NCBI RefSeq assembly: GCF_020329505.1
Contig: NZ_JAGKJJ010000006.1
Location: 124,001-188,000, forward strand
Reading direction: 5' to 3'
DNA: 64,000 nucleotides
From: Bradyrhizobium semiaridum
GTDB taxonomy: Bacteria > Pseudomonadota > Alphaproteobacteria > Rhizobiales > Xanthobacteraceae
The position numbers and the translations under genes were made by a program. Of this stretch, positions 57,048-64,000 are shown piece after piece (position 1 is the first letter of the stretch; the number at the start of each line of letters is the position of its first letter). Under the pieces are notes generated by a model that was not told the DNA's origin, ran no database searches, and was given only the letters and a program-made list of their open reading frames with translations.

Positions 57048-57850
57048 GATCCCAGCAGCCGCGAAATTCGCCGGCCGGCGTCGCACACCAGCTTTGAGAA
57101 TTCCAGCAGCTTCTGCTGGTCGATCCGCGCACTTGGCCCGTAGAGGCCGACCGAGCCGGCGACGCTGCCGCGATGATCGAAGTACGGCGCGGAGACCGCG
57201 ACCGTTCCGGTGAAGATCTCGCCATGGCTCGTCGCGTAGCCGTTGCGTCTCGCCGATGTCAGGGCGTCCTCGAGCCGCGCGCGATCGGCCTTCTCCGGGA
57301 TCGTGGCGAGAAGCTCGGCCTGCCGCGCCGGGTCCATGAAAGCCAGCATGGCTTTGCCGCTCGAACCCTGTGTCAAGCGCAGGCTGTCGCCGACGCCGCG
57401 GCTGATCGACAGCACGTGACGGCTCTCGCATTCGAGAATGCAGATGCCGCGATCCTCCTGCAGGCGGAACAGCGCGGCGGTCTCGCCGGTCTCCTCGCGC
57501 AAGCCTTCGAGGATCGGCCGCGCTGTCGTCACGATATCGAGCCCCTTCAGCCAGACATGCGACAGCTTCATCACGCCATGCGACAGACGAAAGCGCTGCG
57601 GCTCGCCCTCGGACTGAATGAGATCGCGCTGCGCCAATGTCTGCAGCAGACGATAGAGTGTCGGCCGGCTCAATCCGACGCGCTTCTGGATCTCGATCAC
57701 GCTCATCGCCGGCTGATCGGGCGTGAAGCATTGCAGGATGGCGATGGCGCGATCCACCGCGCGGACGCCTGACGCCCCCTGCTCGGTCTCCGTTTCGGCC
57801 TCAGTCTCCCGACTCTCTTTCTCCCGGCTCTCTTTGGGCTTCTTCGCCAT
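57023..57850 (-). CDS. IclR-family transcriptional regulator
   Basis: 275 residues. After a 30-residue Glu/Lys-rich N-terminal extension comes the IclR winged helix (AVDRAIAILQCFTPDQPAMS, IQKRVGLSRPTLYRLLQTLA), then the effector domain (about 95-265) with SGETAALFRLQEDR-like and GSSGKAMLAFMDPA and GSVAGSVGLYGPSARI. IclR proteins usually control aromatic catabolism. It is divergent from the dioxygenase operon, with a perfect palindrome in the shared promoter (57943-57959). Confidence 0.93.
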   Translation of the reverse strand: MAKKPKESREKESRETEAETETEQGASGVRAVDRAIAILQCFTPDQPAMSVIEIQKRVGLSRPTLYRLLQTLAQRDLIQSEGEPQRFRLSHGVMKLSHVWLKGLDIVTTARPILEGLREETGETAALFRLQEDRGICILECESRHVLSISRGVGDSLRLTQGSSGKAMLAFMDPARQAELLATIPEKADRARLEDALTSARRNGYATSHGEIFTGTVAVSAPYFDHRGSVAGSVGLYGPSARIDQQKLLEFSKLVCDAGRRISRLLGSQDGAPIA

Positions 57851-57942
57851 CCGTCCACCTCAGCGATTCCGGCAGGGCGCACTGCGCCGAGCGCGCTTGA
57901 CCGATCGGTCCGCCCAGTTACTATCGCAGATTATGAGAACAC

Positions 57943-57959
57943 TGTCCACTAGATGGACA
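57943..57959. promoter_or_regulatory. Candidate IclR operator
   Basis: TGTCCA-CTAGA-TGGACA: perfect 6-bp arms around a 5-bp centre, 17 bp in total. It lies between the IclR gene (start 57850) and the aromatic operon (start 57987), close to the latter, where a bound regulator could repress or activate. Confidence 0.6.
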
Positions 57960-57986
57960 TAGCAAAATGCGATCGGGAGGTTCAAA

Positions 57987-59222
57987 TTGCTTCAGACTGG
58001 TGGTCCGCGGAGATGGCACACGGCGGCTTCGGCGATCGCGACGCTGCTGGTTTCGACGTCGCTCGCGTTCGCCGCGCCCGACGGCTCCGGCATCTCGGAC
58101 GGCGTGGTGCGCATCGCGGTTCTCGGCGACTACGGCAGCGGCCGCGATCTCGGCGGCCCCGGCTCGGTAACCGCAGCCAAGCTTGCCGCTGCGGATTTTC
58201 ACAACGAGGTGCTGGGCAAGCCGGTCGAGATCATCTCGGCGGACCACCAGAACAAGCCGGACGTCGCAGTCGGAATCGCGCGGCAATGGTTCGACATCGA
58301 CCATGTCGACGCGGTGACCGACCTCGCGGTGAGCTCGGTCGGCCTCGCCGTCGCCGGCCTCGCGACCCAGAGCAACCGAACCGCGCTGGTCTCGGGCGCA
58401 GCGACCTCGGACCTCACAGGCGACAAATGCTCGCCCGTCATCACGCACTGGGCGGATGACACCTACGCGCTGTCGGCCGGCCTCGTCGGCGAGCTCGGCA
58501 AGCGCGTCGGCAAGGAATGGTTCTTTGTCGCGGTCGATTATTCGTTCGGCACCGCGATGGTGAAGGATGCCTCGCGCGCCGTCACCGACGCCGGCGGCAA
58601 GGTGCTCGGCGCGGTGCGCTATCCCTTCAACACCACCGACTTCTCATCCTTCCTGCTTGCCGCGCAAAGCTCCGGCGCCAAGGTAGTGGCGCTGGCCGGC
58701 ACCGGCGCCGACACCGTCAATGCGGTGAAGCAGACCCACGAATTCGGCCTGCAGCAGGGCGGCCAGACCATCGTCGGCATGCTGACCTTCATTGCCGACG
58801 TGCATTCGATCGGGCTGAAGGACGCGCAGGGCATGTACATCGCCTCGCAGTACTATTGGGATGATGATGACGGCAGCCGCGCCTTCGCAAAACGCTTCTT
58901 CGAGATCGAGAAGCGCGAGCCGACCAAATTGCAGGCGGCGACCTATGCGGCCGTGCGGCATTACCTGAAGGCGATCGAGGCCGGCGGCAGCGATGAAGCC
59001 AAGGCGGTCAACGCCGAGATGCGCAAGCTGCCGGTCGATTTCTTCGGCCGCCCCGCGCACATCCGCAAGGATGGTCGCGTCGTCTACGACCTGTCGCTCT
59101 ACCGCGTGAAGGCACCGAACGAGAGCAAATATCCCTGGGACTACTATCAGAAGATCGCGGTGATCTCGGGCGACAAGGCCTTCCGTCCCGAGAATGCGGG
59201 CGGCTGCAAGTTCATCAACTAG
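57987..59222 (+). CDS. Liv-type ABC substrate-binding protein of the aromatic operon
   Basis: 411 residues starting at TTG 57987; GGGAGG six bases upstream fixes this rare start, and the resulting signal peptide (HTAASAIATLLVSTSLAFAA) is sound. The mature protein is a Peripla_BP_6 family member: VVRIAVLGDYGSGRDLGGPG, ADHQNKPDVAVGIARQWFD, VAVDYSFGTAMVKDASRAV. First gene of the operon, so its ligand is likely the aromatic substrate of the dioxygenase. No permease is in the operon; it must share one. Confidence 0.88.
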   Translation: MLQTGGPRRWHTAASAIATLLVSTSLAFAAPDGSGISDGVVRIAVLGDYGSGRDLGGPGSVTAAKLAAADFHNEVLGKPVEIISADHQNKPDVAVGIARQWFDIDHVDAVTDLAVSSVGLAVAGLATQSNRTALVSGAATSDLTGDKCSPVITHWADDTYALSAGLVGELGKRVGKEWFFVAVDYSFGTAMVKDASRAVTDAGGKVLGAVRYPFNTTDFSSFLLAAQSSGAKVVALAGTGADTVNAVKQTHEFGLQQGGQTIVGMLTFIADVHSIGLKDAQGMYIASQYYWDDDDGSRAFAKRFFEIEKREPTKLQAATYAAVRHYLKAIEAGGSDEAKAVNAEMRKLPVDFFGRPAHIRKDGRVVYDLSLYRVKAPNESKYPWDYYQKIAVISGDKAFRPENAGGCKFIN

Positions 59223-59268
59223 CAAACCCGCACCGTCCGTCGCGCCTGCAATAGACAAGGAGGAGCCG

Positions 59269-60618
59269 ATGCCGCTTCGCAACGATTTCGATCAGCTTGT
59301 TGACGTCAAAGGTGGCTTCATCAGCCGCGAGATTTTTGTCGACGCCGATATCTACCGGCAGGAGCTCGACAAGGTCTTCACCCGGGCCTGGCTCCTCGTC
59401 GGGCACGAGAGCCTGGTGCCGAACCCTGGCGACTTCTACACCTCGCGGATGGGCGAAGAGTCCGTCATCCTGTGCCGCGACAAGAAGGGCGAGATCCACG
59501 TCTTCCTCAATTCGTGCCGGCACCGCGGCATGAAAGTGTGCCGCTATGAGCAGGGCAACACCTCGCTGTTCACCTGCCCCTATCACAGCTGGACCTATAC
59601 GACGGATGGCAAGCTGCAGGGCGTGCCGCTGCACCGGACGCTGTATGACGGCGTGCTGGACCGCGAGGCCAACTCGCTGGTCTCGGTGGCCAAGCTCTGC
59701 AACTACAAAGGCTCAATCTGGGCGACCTGGGACAAGGATGCGCCCGACTTCATCACCTATCTCGGCGACGCCAGGATCCATCTCGACCAGGCGCTCGACT
59801 GCCGCGACGGCCGCGAGGGCGGCTCCGAGGTGATCGGTGTCCACAAATGGGTGTTCCCCGCCAACTGGAAGTTCGCCGCCGAGAATTTCCTCGGCGATAC
59901 CTATCACAATCCGAGCCATCGCTCGGTCGACCTGATCGGCATCGGGCCGAGCGCCGCCGCCGGCAAGAAAGGCCGCCGCGACGACGAGCTGGAGAAGGCG
60001 CAGCACGTCTGGATCAGCTTTCCGGAAGGCCACGGCGTGCACAGCGCGATCCAGCCGGAGGCCAACGATTACATCGAGTCCTTCCTCGACAATCCGATTC
60101 TGGAGAAATACTTCCGGCATTGCTTCGAGGAGCGCAAGCGGCGGCTCGGCGAGCAGGCGCGGCTGTTGCCGTTCGTCGGCACCATCTTCCCCAACACCTC
60201 CTATCACGGGCGGCAGCCGCGTGGATTGTGCGCCTGGCATCCGCACAGTCCGACCTCGACCGAAGGCTGGCGCTTCTTCCTGGTCGACAAGGACGCGCCG
60301 AAGGAAGCCAAGGAATATCTGCGCCGCTACTACATGCGCTATTCCGGACCGGCCGGCATGACCGAGCAGGACGACATGGAGAACTGGCTCTATGCGACCG
60401 CGGCGAGTACCGGCACGATCGCGCGGCGCTATCCCTTCAACTATCAGCAATCGATGGGCGCGTATGTGACCGACCATCCGCTCGGCGGCGAGGTTTCGAC
60501 CCAGATCACCGAGCAGATCGCGCGCGGCTTCTACCGGCGCTGGACCAGCTACATGCAGGGCGGCGACTGGCACGAGCTGCTCGGTGCGCCCGCGGGCAAC
60601 CGGCAGGCCGCAGAATGA
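59269..60618 (+). CDS. Rieske aromatic ring-hydroxylating dioxygenase, alpha subunit
   Basis: 449 residues from ATG 59269 with AAGGAGGAG upstream. The Rieske centre is CRHRG (Cys83, His85) and CPYHSW (Cys103, His106). The mononuclear iron site is ENFLGDTYHNPSHRS with Asp210, His213 and His218; an acidic TEQDDMENW near residue 365 fits the third ligand. It adds O2 to an aromatic ring, giving a cis-dihydrodiol. The beta subunit and a short-chain dehydrogenase follow. Ferredoxin and reductase are not in the window. The substrate (benzoate, phenylpropanoid or other) cannot be told. Confidence 0.93.
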   Translation: MPLRNDFDQLVDVKGGFISREIFVDADIYRQELDKVFTRAWLLVGHESLVPNPGDFYTSRMGEESVILCRDKKGEIHVFLNSCRHRGMKVCRYEQGNTSLFTCPYHSWTYTTDGKLQGVPLHRTLYDGVLDREANSLVSVAKLCNYKGSIWATWDKDAPDFITYLGDARIHLDQALDCRDGREGGSEVIGVHKWVFPANWKFAAENFLGDTYHNPSHRSVDLIGIGPSAAAGKKGRRDDELEKAQHVWISFPEGHGVHSAIQPEANDYIESFLDNPILEKYFRHCFEERKRRLGEQARLLPFVGTIFPNTSYHGRQPRGLCAWHPHSPTSTEGWRFFLVDKDAPKEAKEYLRRYYMRYSGPAGMTEQDDMENWLYATAASTGTIARRYPFNYQQSMGAYVTDHPLGGEVSTQITEQIARGFYRRWTSYMQGGDWHELLGAPAGNRQAAE

Positions 60619-61421
60619 GCACGCCGGGAAAAACCGTCCTCGTCAGCGGCGGCACCTTTGGGATTGGCCGCGCCATTACGCTCGGTCTTGCCAGGCGCGG
60701 CCACTCGGTGCTGGCGTTCGGACTCGAAGCGCCGCAGGTCTCGAGCACCGCGCAGAACGCCATTCCGGCGCTGCGGGAGGAACTAGATCGCGAGGGGCTC
60801 TCAGCCGAGCTGATGGAGGCGGATGTCTCGCAGGCGACCGACGTCGCTCGCGTCGTCGAGCGAGCGCTGGCGCGTTTCGGCCGCATCGACGGCGTGGTCA
60901 ACAATGCCGCGATCGGCCCGCTCGGCACCGTGCTCGACACCGACGAGGCGCTGTTCGACCGGATCGTCGCCGTCAATTTGAAGGGCCCATATCTGACCAG
61001 CCGCGCCGCGATCCCCCACATGATCGCGCAGGGCGGCGGCTCGATCGTCAACATCGGCTCCGGTGCCGGCTGGGGCAAGCCGAACATGGCGGTCTACAGC
61101 GCCAGCAAGGGCGGCGTGGTCGCGCTGAGCGCGGCGATGGCCTACGACTTCTTCCACCAGCGCATCCGCGTCAACACCGTGATCCCCGGCGGGGGCGGTA
61201 TCGTCAGCGGCATGAGCCTCGGCCGCGTCGGCGGCGACGCATCGCGGTTCGGCAAGGGCGCGCCGGGCACCGCCGCGGGCCGCGTCGCTGAAGGCAACGA
61301 CATCGCCAATGTCGTGGCGTTCCTGCTGTCGCCGGAGGCCGAGACACTGTCCGGCACGGTGATCGATGTCGGCTGCTTCGCCCAGCAGGGCGGGCCGATC
61401 CCGCCCAAGCCGGCGCTCTGA
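60615..61421 (+). CDS. Short-chain dehydrogenase, probable dihydrodiol dehydrogenase
   Basis: 268 residues; the start overlaps the alpha-subunit stop (ATGA). Classical SDR: cofactor loop VSGGTFGIGRAITL, NNAAIGPLG, catalytic Ser in NIGSGAGWG and YSASKGG (YxxxK). The C-terminus LLSPEAETLSGTVIDVGCFA is usual. Placed between the dioxygenase subunits, it most likely re-aromatises the cis-diol to a catechol with NAD+. Confidence 0.88.
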   Translation: MSTPGKTVLVSGGTFGIGRAITLGLARRGHSVLAFGLEAPQVSSTAQNAIPALREELDREGLSAELMEADVSQATDVARVVERALARFGRIDGVVNNAAIGPLGTVLDTDEALFDRIVAVNLKGPYLTSRAAIPHMIAQGGGSIVNIGSGAGWGKPNMAVYSASKGGVVALSAAMAYDFFHQRIRVNTVIPGGGGIVSGMSLGRVGGDASRFGKGAPGTAAGRVAEGNDIANVVAFLLSPEAETLSGTVIDVGCFAQQGGPIPPKPAL

Positions 61422-61441
61422 CATTCCTGAGGAGAAAGCCC

Positions 61442-62035
61442 ATGACGACGACCATTCAGGACCAGGACAGCAAGGCGCCGGCTGCTGACGCCGCGATTGA
61501 GCGCTCCGCGGCCTATTACCGGCTGAAGGCCGATGTCGAGGATTTCTACTACCACGAGGCCGACCTGCTCGATGACCGCCGGTTTCGCGACTGGCTCGAT
61601 CTATTGACCGAGGACATCAGCTACTTCATGCCGATCCGGCGCAACGTGAAGTTCGGCCAGCAGGCGGCACGCGAGAACACCAAACGCGGCGAAGGCATCA
61701 GCTGGTTCGACGAGGACAAGTGGACGCTGACCAAGCGCGTCGAGCAGATCCTGACCGGCGTGCACTACGCCGAGGAGCCGCTGTCGCGGATCACGCACAT
61801 GGTCAGCAATGTGCAGATCAAGGGCGCGCGGCCGGAGGTCGGCGCAGCGCGTGAGCTGGATGCCACCAGCCGCTTCCTCGTCTACCAGAATCGTGTCGAA
61901 TACGAGACCTACATCTTCGTCGGCCGCCGCAACGACACGCTGCGCTTGACCGATACCGGCTGGAAGATCGCGCGGCGCGAGATATTGCTTGAACAGAACA
62001 TCCTGCTGGCCAAGAATCTGACCACGTTCTTCTGA
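61442..62035 (+). CDS. Aromatic ring-hydroxylating dioxygenase, beta subunit
   Basis: 197 residues from ATG 61442 with GAGGAG upstream. Small-subunit family with the scytalone-dehydratase-like fold: VEDFYYHEADLLDDRRFRDW, LDLLTEDISYFMPIRRNV, RITHMVSNVQI and the ending RREILLEQNILLAKNLTTFF. It stabilises the alpha3beta3 complex. Confidence 0.93.
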   Translation: MTTTIQDQDSKAPAADAAIERSAAYYRLKADVEDFYYHEADLLDDRRFRDWLDLLTEDISYFMPIRRNVKFGQQAARENTKRGEGISWFDEDKWTLTKRVEQILTGVHYAEEPLSRITHMVSNVQIKGARPEVGAARELDATSRFLVYQNRVEYETYIFVGRRNDTLRLTDTGWKIARREILLEQNILLAKNLTTFF

Positions 62036-62049
62036 GCAAGGCCGACAGC

Positions 62050-62244
62050 ATGATTGACGTGATGGCGATCAAGGTGGGGACGCGCTTGCGGTTGCAGCAA
62101 GGCGTCACCGCCGAAGTGGTGGAGAACATGGATGATGGTCAGTGGCTGCAGGTCCGATATCTCGAGGTCCCTGCCCGGCCCGACGATGTCGGCAGCGTCG
62201 AGCTGTGCCACGCCCAGGACATCATCAGGGTGCTCGGCGAGTAA
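62050..62244 (+). CDS. Small conserved-looking protein of the dioxygenase operon
   Basis: 64 residues, 14 bp after the beta subunit. MIDVMAIKVGTRLRLQQGVT, AEVVENMDDGQWLQVRYLEV suggests a small beta-barrel; there are no Cys pairs, so it is not the missing ferredoxin. Start ATG 62050 with AAGGC upstream; ATG 62062 is possible. Function unknown, but operon position implies a link to the dioxygenase. Confidence 0.6.
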   Translation: MIDVMAIKVGTRLRLQQGVTAEVVENMDDGQWLQVRYLEVPARPDDVGSVELCHAQDIIRVLGE

Positions 62245-62267
62245 CTGCGGCCGACGGACAGGCGACC

Positions 62268-62663
62268 ATGCTGCGATTTGAATACATGCCGAGCGATTTC
62301 CATCCGCTGTTCCTGTTCCTCGGCGAAGGTCCCGATCTCGCGGCGCTGGCGCGCCTGTTGCGGCGCTTCGCCGATGATCCGCAGGACATCGCGGTAGCGG
62401 AGCGCATTCCGGGCGCCACCTCGCGCGACGTGCTGGTACTGACGCCGGCTGACGGCGAGTTCGGCATGCGCGATCTCGGCGGCCGCTTTGCCTGGAAGCT
62501 GACGGGATGGCAGGCCGAGAAGATCGCCGAGCGCATCGAGCTGTTGACGCCTGAGGACAACAAGTCCGGGTCGGAGATCGTCGAGATCGGCAGCGAGGGC
62601 GAAATCCCTGTCAAGGTGTCGCGCGGCGAATTCACCGACGACTTCCTGATCACGCGAAGGTAG
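62268..62663 (+). CDS. Hypothetical protein of the dioxygenase operon
   Basis: 131 residues from ATG 62268 (MLRFEYMPSDFHPLFLFLGE). Mixed alpha/beta composition with DLAALARLLRRFADDPQDIA and FAWKLTGWQAEKIAERIELL. No family recognised. The spacing (23 bp after the small gene, 7 bp before the monooxygenase) shows it belongs to the operon. Confidence 0.65.
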   Translation: MLRFEYMPSDFHPLFLFLGEGPDLAALARLLRRFADDPQDIAVAERIPGATSRDVLVLTPADGEFGMRDLGGRFAWKLTGWQAEKIAERIELLTPEDNKSGSEIVEIGSEGEIPVKVSRGEFTDDFLITRR

Positions 62664-62670
62664 CGGCAGA

Positions 62671-63869
62671 ATGAGCGCACAGTGCAAGCCAAGGGTCCTG
62701 ATTGCAGGCGCTGGGATCGGCGGACTGGTTGCCGGATTGTCGCTGCTGCAGCGGGACATCGAGGTCGAGATTTTCGAGCAGGCCTCGGAGCTGCGCGAGC
62801 TCGGCGCCGGCGTGCAGCTCAGCTCCAACGGCACGCGCGTGCTGATCGCGCTCGGCCTCGAAGCCGAGATGCAGGCGATCGCCTGCGAGCCCTCGGGCAA
62901 GGAAATCCGGCTCTACAGCACCGGGCGGACATGGAAGCTGTTCGACCTCGGCGCCTCCTCGCGCGAGATCTACGGCGCGCCCTACTGGATGGTGCATCGC
63001 GGCGACTTCCACCGCGTGCTGGTCGACGCCTTTAACGCTCGGGCGCCGGGCAAGCTGCATCTCGGCAGCCGCTGCACGGGATTCGACGAGGATCGCGGCG
63101 GCATTTGGCTGCGGCTTGGCGATGGGGAGCGGCTCCACGGCGACGCCGTGGTCGGCGCCGACGGCGTGCATTCGGAAATTCGCCGCCAGATCGGCGGCGA
63201 CATGAAGCCGTACTTCACCGGCGTGGCGGCGTGGCGCGGCCTGGTGCCGATGGCACGTCTGCCGGTACCGCTGCAGCGCGACGTCGGCACCAATTGGATC
63301 GGCCCCGGCGGCCATGTCATCACCTATCCCGTGCGCCGCGGCGAGCTGTTGAACTTCGTCGGCATCTTCGAAGGCCAGAGCTGGTCGGTGGAATCCTGGA
63401 CCGAGCGCGGCACGCGCGAGCCTGCAGCGCAGCGTTCGCCGGGTGGAATCCGGCAATCCACACCATCATCGAAAACGTCGATGTGCCCTACAAATGGGCG
63501 CTGCTCGGACGCGATCCGCTCGATCACTTCGTTGCGGGGCGCGCCTGCCTGCTCGGCGACGCTGCGCATCCGACGCTGCCGTTCCTCGCGCAAGGCGCCA
63601 ACATGGCGATCGAGGACGGCATGGTACTGGCACGCTGCCTCGAAACCTTCCCACCTGATGAGGCCCTGCAGCGCTATCAGGCGGCGCGGCTGACGCGGAC
63701 CAATACGATCGTGATGAAGTCGGCGGAGAACGCCAGGCGCTTCCACAATCCGGCGCTCGCCGACGCCGAGGGCGCCGATGCCTATGTCACGCGCGAATGG
63801 CAGCCTGACCGGGTCCGCGAACGCTATGACTGGCTGTTCACCTATGACGCGCTGACCGCGCCGATCTGA
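62671..63869 (+). pseudogene. FAD-dependent aromatic hydroxylase, split by a frameshift
   Basis: From ATG 62671 the protein is a salicylate/3-hydroxybenzoate hydroxylase-like flavoprotein: VLIAGAGIGGLVAGLSLLQR (FAD), [19 protein letters not shown] (DG motif). After SWTERGTRE (about 63421) the frame runs into non-native sequence, while [20 protein letters not shown] and the second FAD motif [20 protein letters not shown] continue in another frame to 63869. A one-base deletion explains it. If joined the protein has about 399 residues and is complete, so a sequencing error is quite possible. It would oxidise a hydroxylated aromatic downstream of the dioxygenase. Confidence 0.8.
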
Positions 63870-63914
63870 GTACGGCCGCGTCCTGCGCGGCCGCACCAAG
63901 GCATTGGCGGCGCT

Positions 63915-64000
63915 TCAGACCATGAAGTGGCCATGTCCGCCGGCCGCCTGCACATACGCCTGCCACTGATGATCGAGCACGATGGTCTCGTGGCTGCCGT
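63915..64000 (-). CDS. C-terminal end of an unidentified protein (runs off right edge)
   Basis: The minus strand reads GSHETIVLDHQWQAYVQAAG, then GHGHFMV and stop at 63915. About 28 residues are visible, converging on the monooxygenase gene. Too short to name. Confidence 0.45.
   Translation of the reverse strand, partial: GSHETIVLDHQWQAYVQAAGGHGHFMV

Noticed and set aside
62050..62244. Small gene as the missing ferredoxin of the dioxygenase
   Set aside because: It contains a single Cys and none of the Cys/His patterns of Rieske or 2Fe-2S ferredoxins.

Overview
The window looks like chromosome of a Bradyrhizobium-type alphaproteobacterium. It is GC-rich, dense in ABC and TRAP uptake systems with LysR, IclR and DeoR regulators, carries the inverted intergenic repeats common in that group, and encodes proteins that read as Bradyrhizobiaceae (LeuA, PPK2, DUF736, an LTXXQ periplasmic protein). 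This is inferred from composition and family content only, with no database search.

Left flank (1-7680, all on the minus strand): a sugar-acid locus. A KdgT-type permease, a DUF1537 four-carbon acid sugar kinase and a PdxA2-type dehydrogenase form an operon for an erythronate/threonate-like substrate. A DeoR regulator follows, then a ribose-type ABC transporter whose first permease is broken by an internal deletion plus frameshift.

Central island (about 7.7-33.65 kb): accessory DNA ending at a tRNA-Lys(CTT) gene with an adjacent tyrosine recombinase and a small excisionase-like gene. Its integrative-element backbone (ParB-like gene, ParA fragment, three DUF736 copies, IS481-like and IS630-like remnants, resolvase and WGR remnants) is mostly broken by frameshifts. 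Its cargo at 9.0-21.1 kb is largely intact and is the main point of interest: five TIR-domain proteins, two caspase-like proteases, one CHAT/gingipain-like protease homologue, a metallophosphoesterase, a small RyR-like protein and a Fic protein. Three times a TIR gene sits directly upstream of a clan-CD protease gene. Two of these pairs are paralogous TIR-caspase modules arranged back to back around the Fic gene, resembling the TIR-caspase defence architecture known as type IV Thoeris. The third pairs a different TIR with a CHAT-like protein whose expected catalytic His appears to be Glu. A further TIR protein ends in an SCP2-like domain. I read the region as a multi-branch nucleotide-signal-to-protease immune island.

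Right flank (33.65-64 kb): after the tRNA come an LTXXQ protein, a DctPQM TRAP transporter, a LysR regulator, leuA, PPK2, a complete Liv-type ABC transporter, a NUDIX protein, a NitT/TauT-type ABC system whose binding protein lies 3.7 kb from its permease and ATPase, an NAD-epimerase/XRE divergent pair, and a membrane cyclic-nucleotide-binding protein. At the right end an IclR-controlled aromatic catabolism operon encodes a binding protein, Rieske dioxygenase alpha and beta, a short-chain dehydrogenase, two small proteins, and a FAD monooxygenase that carries a frameshift.
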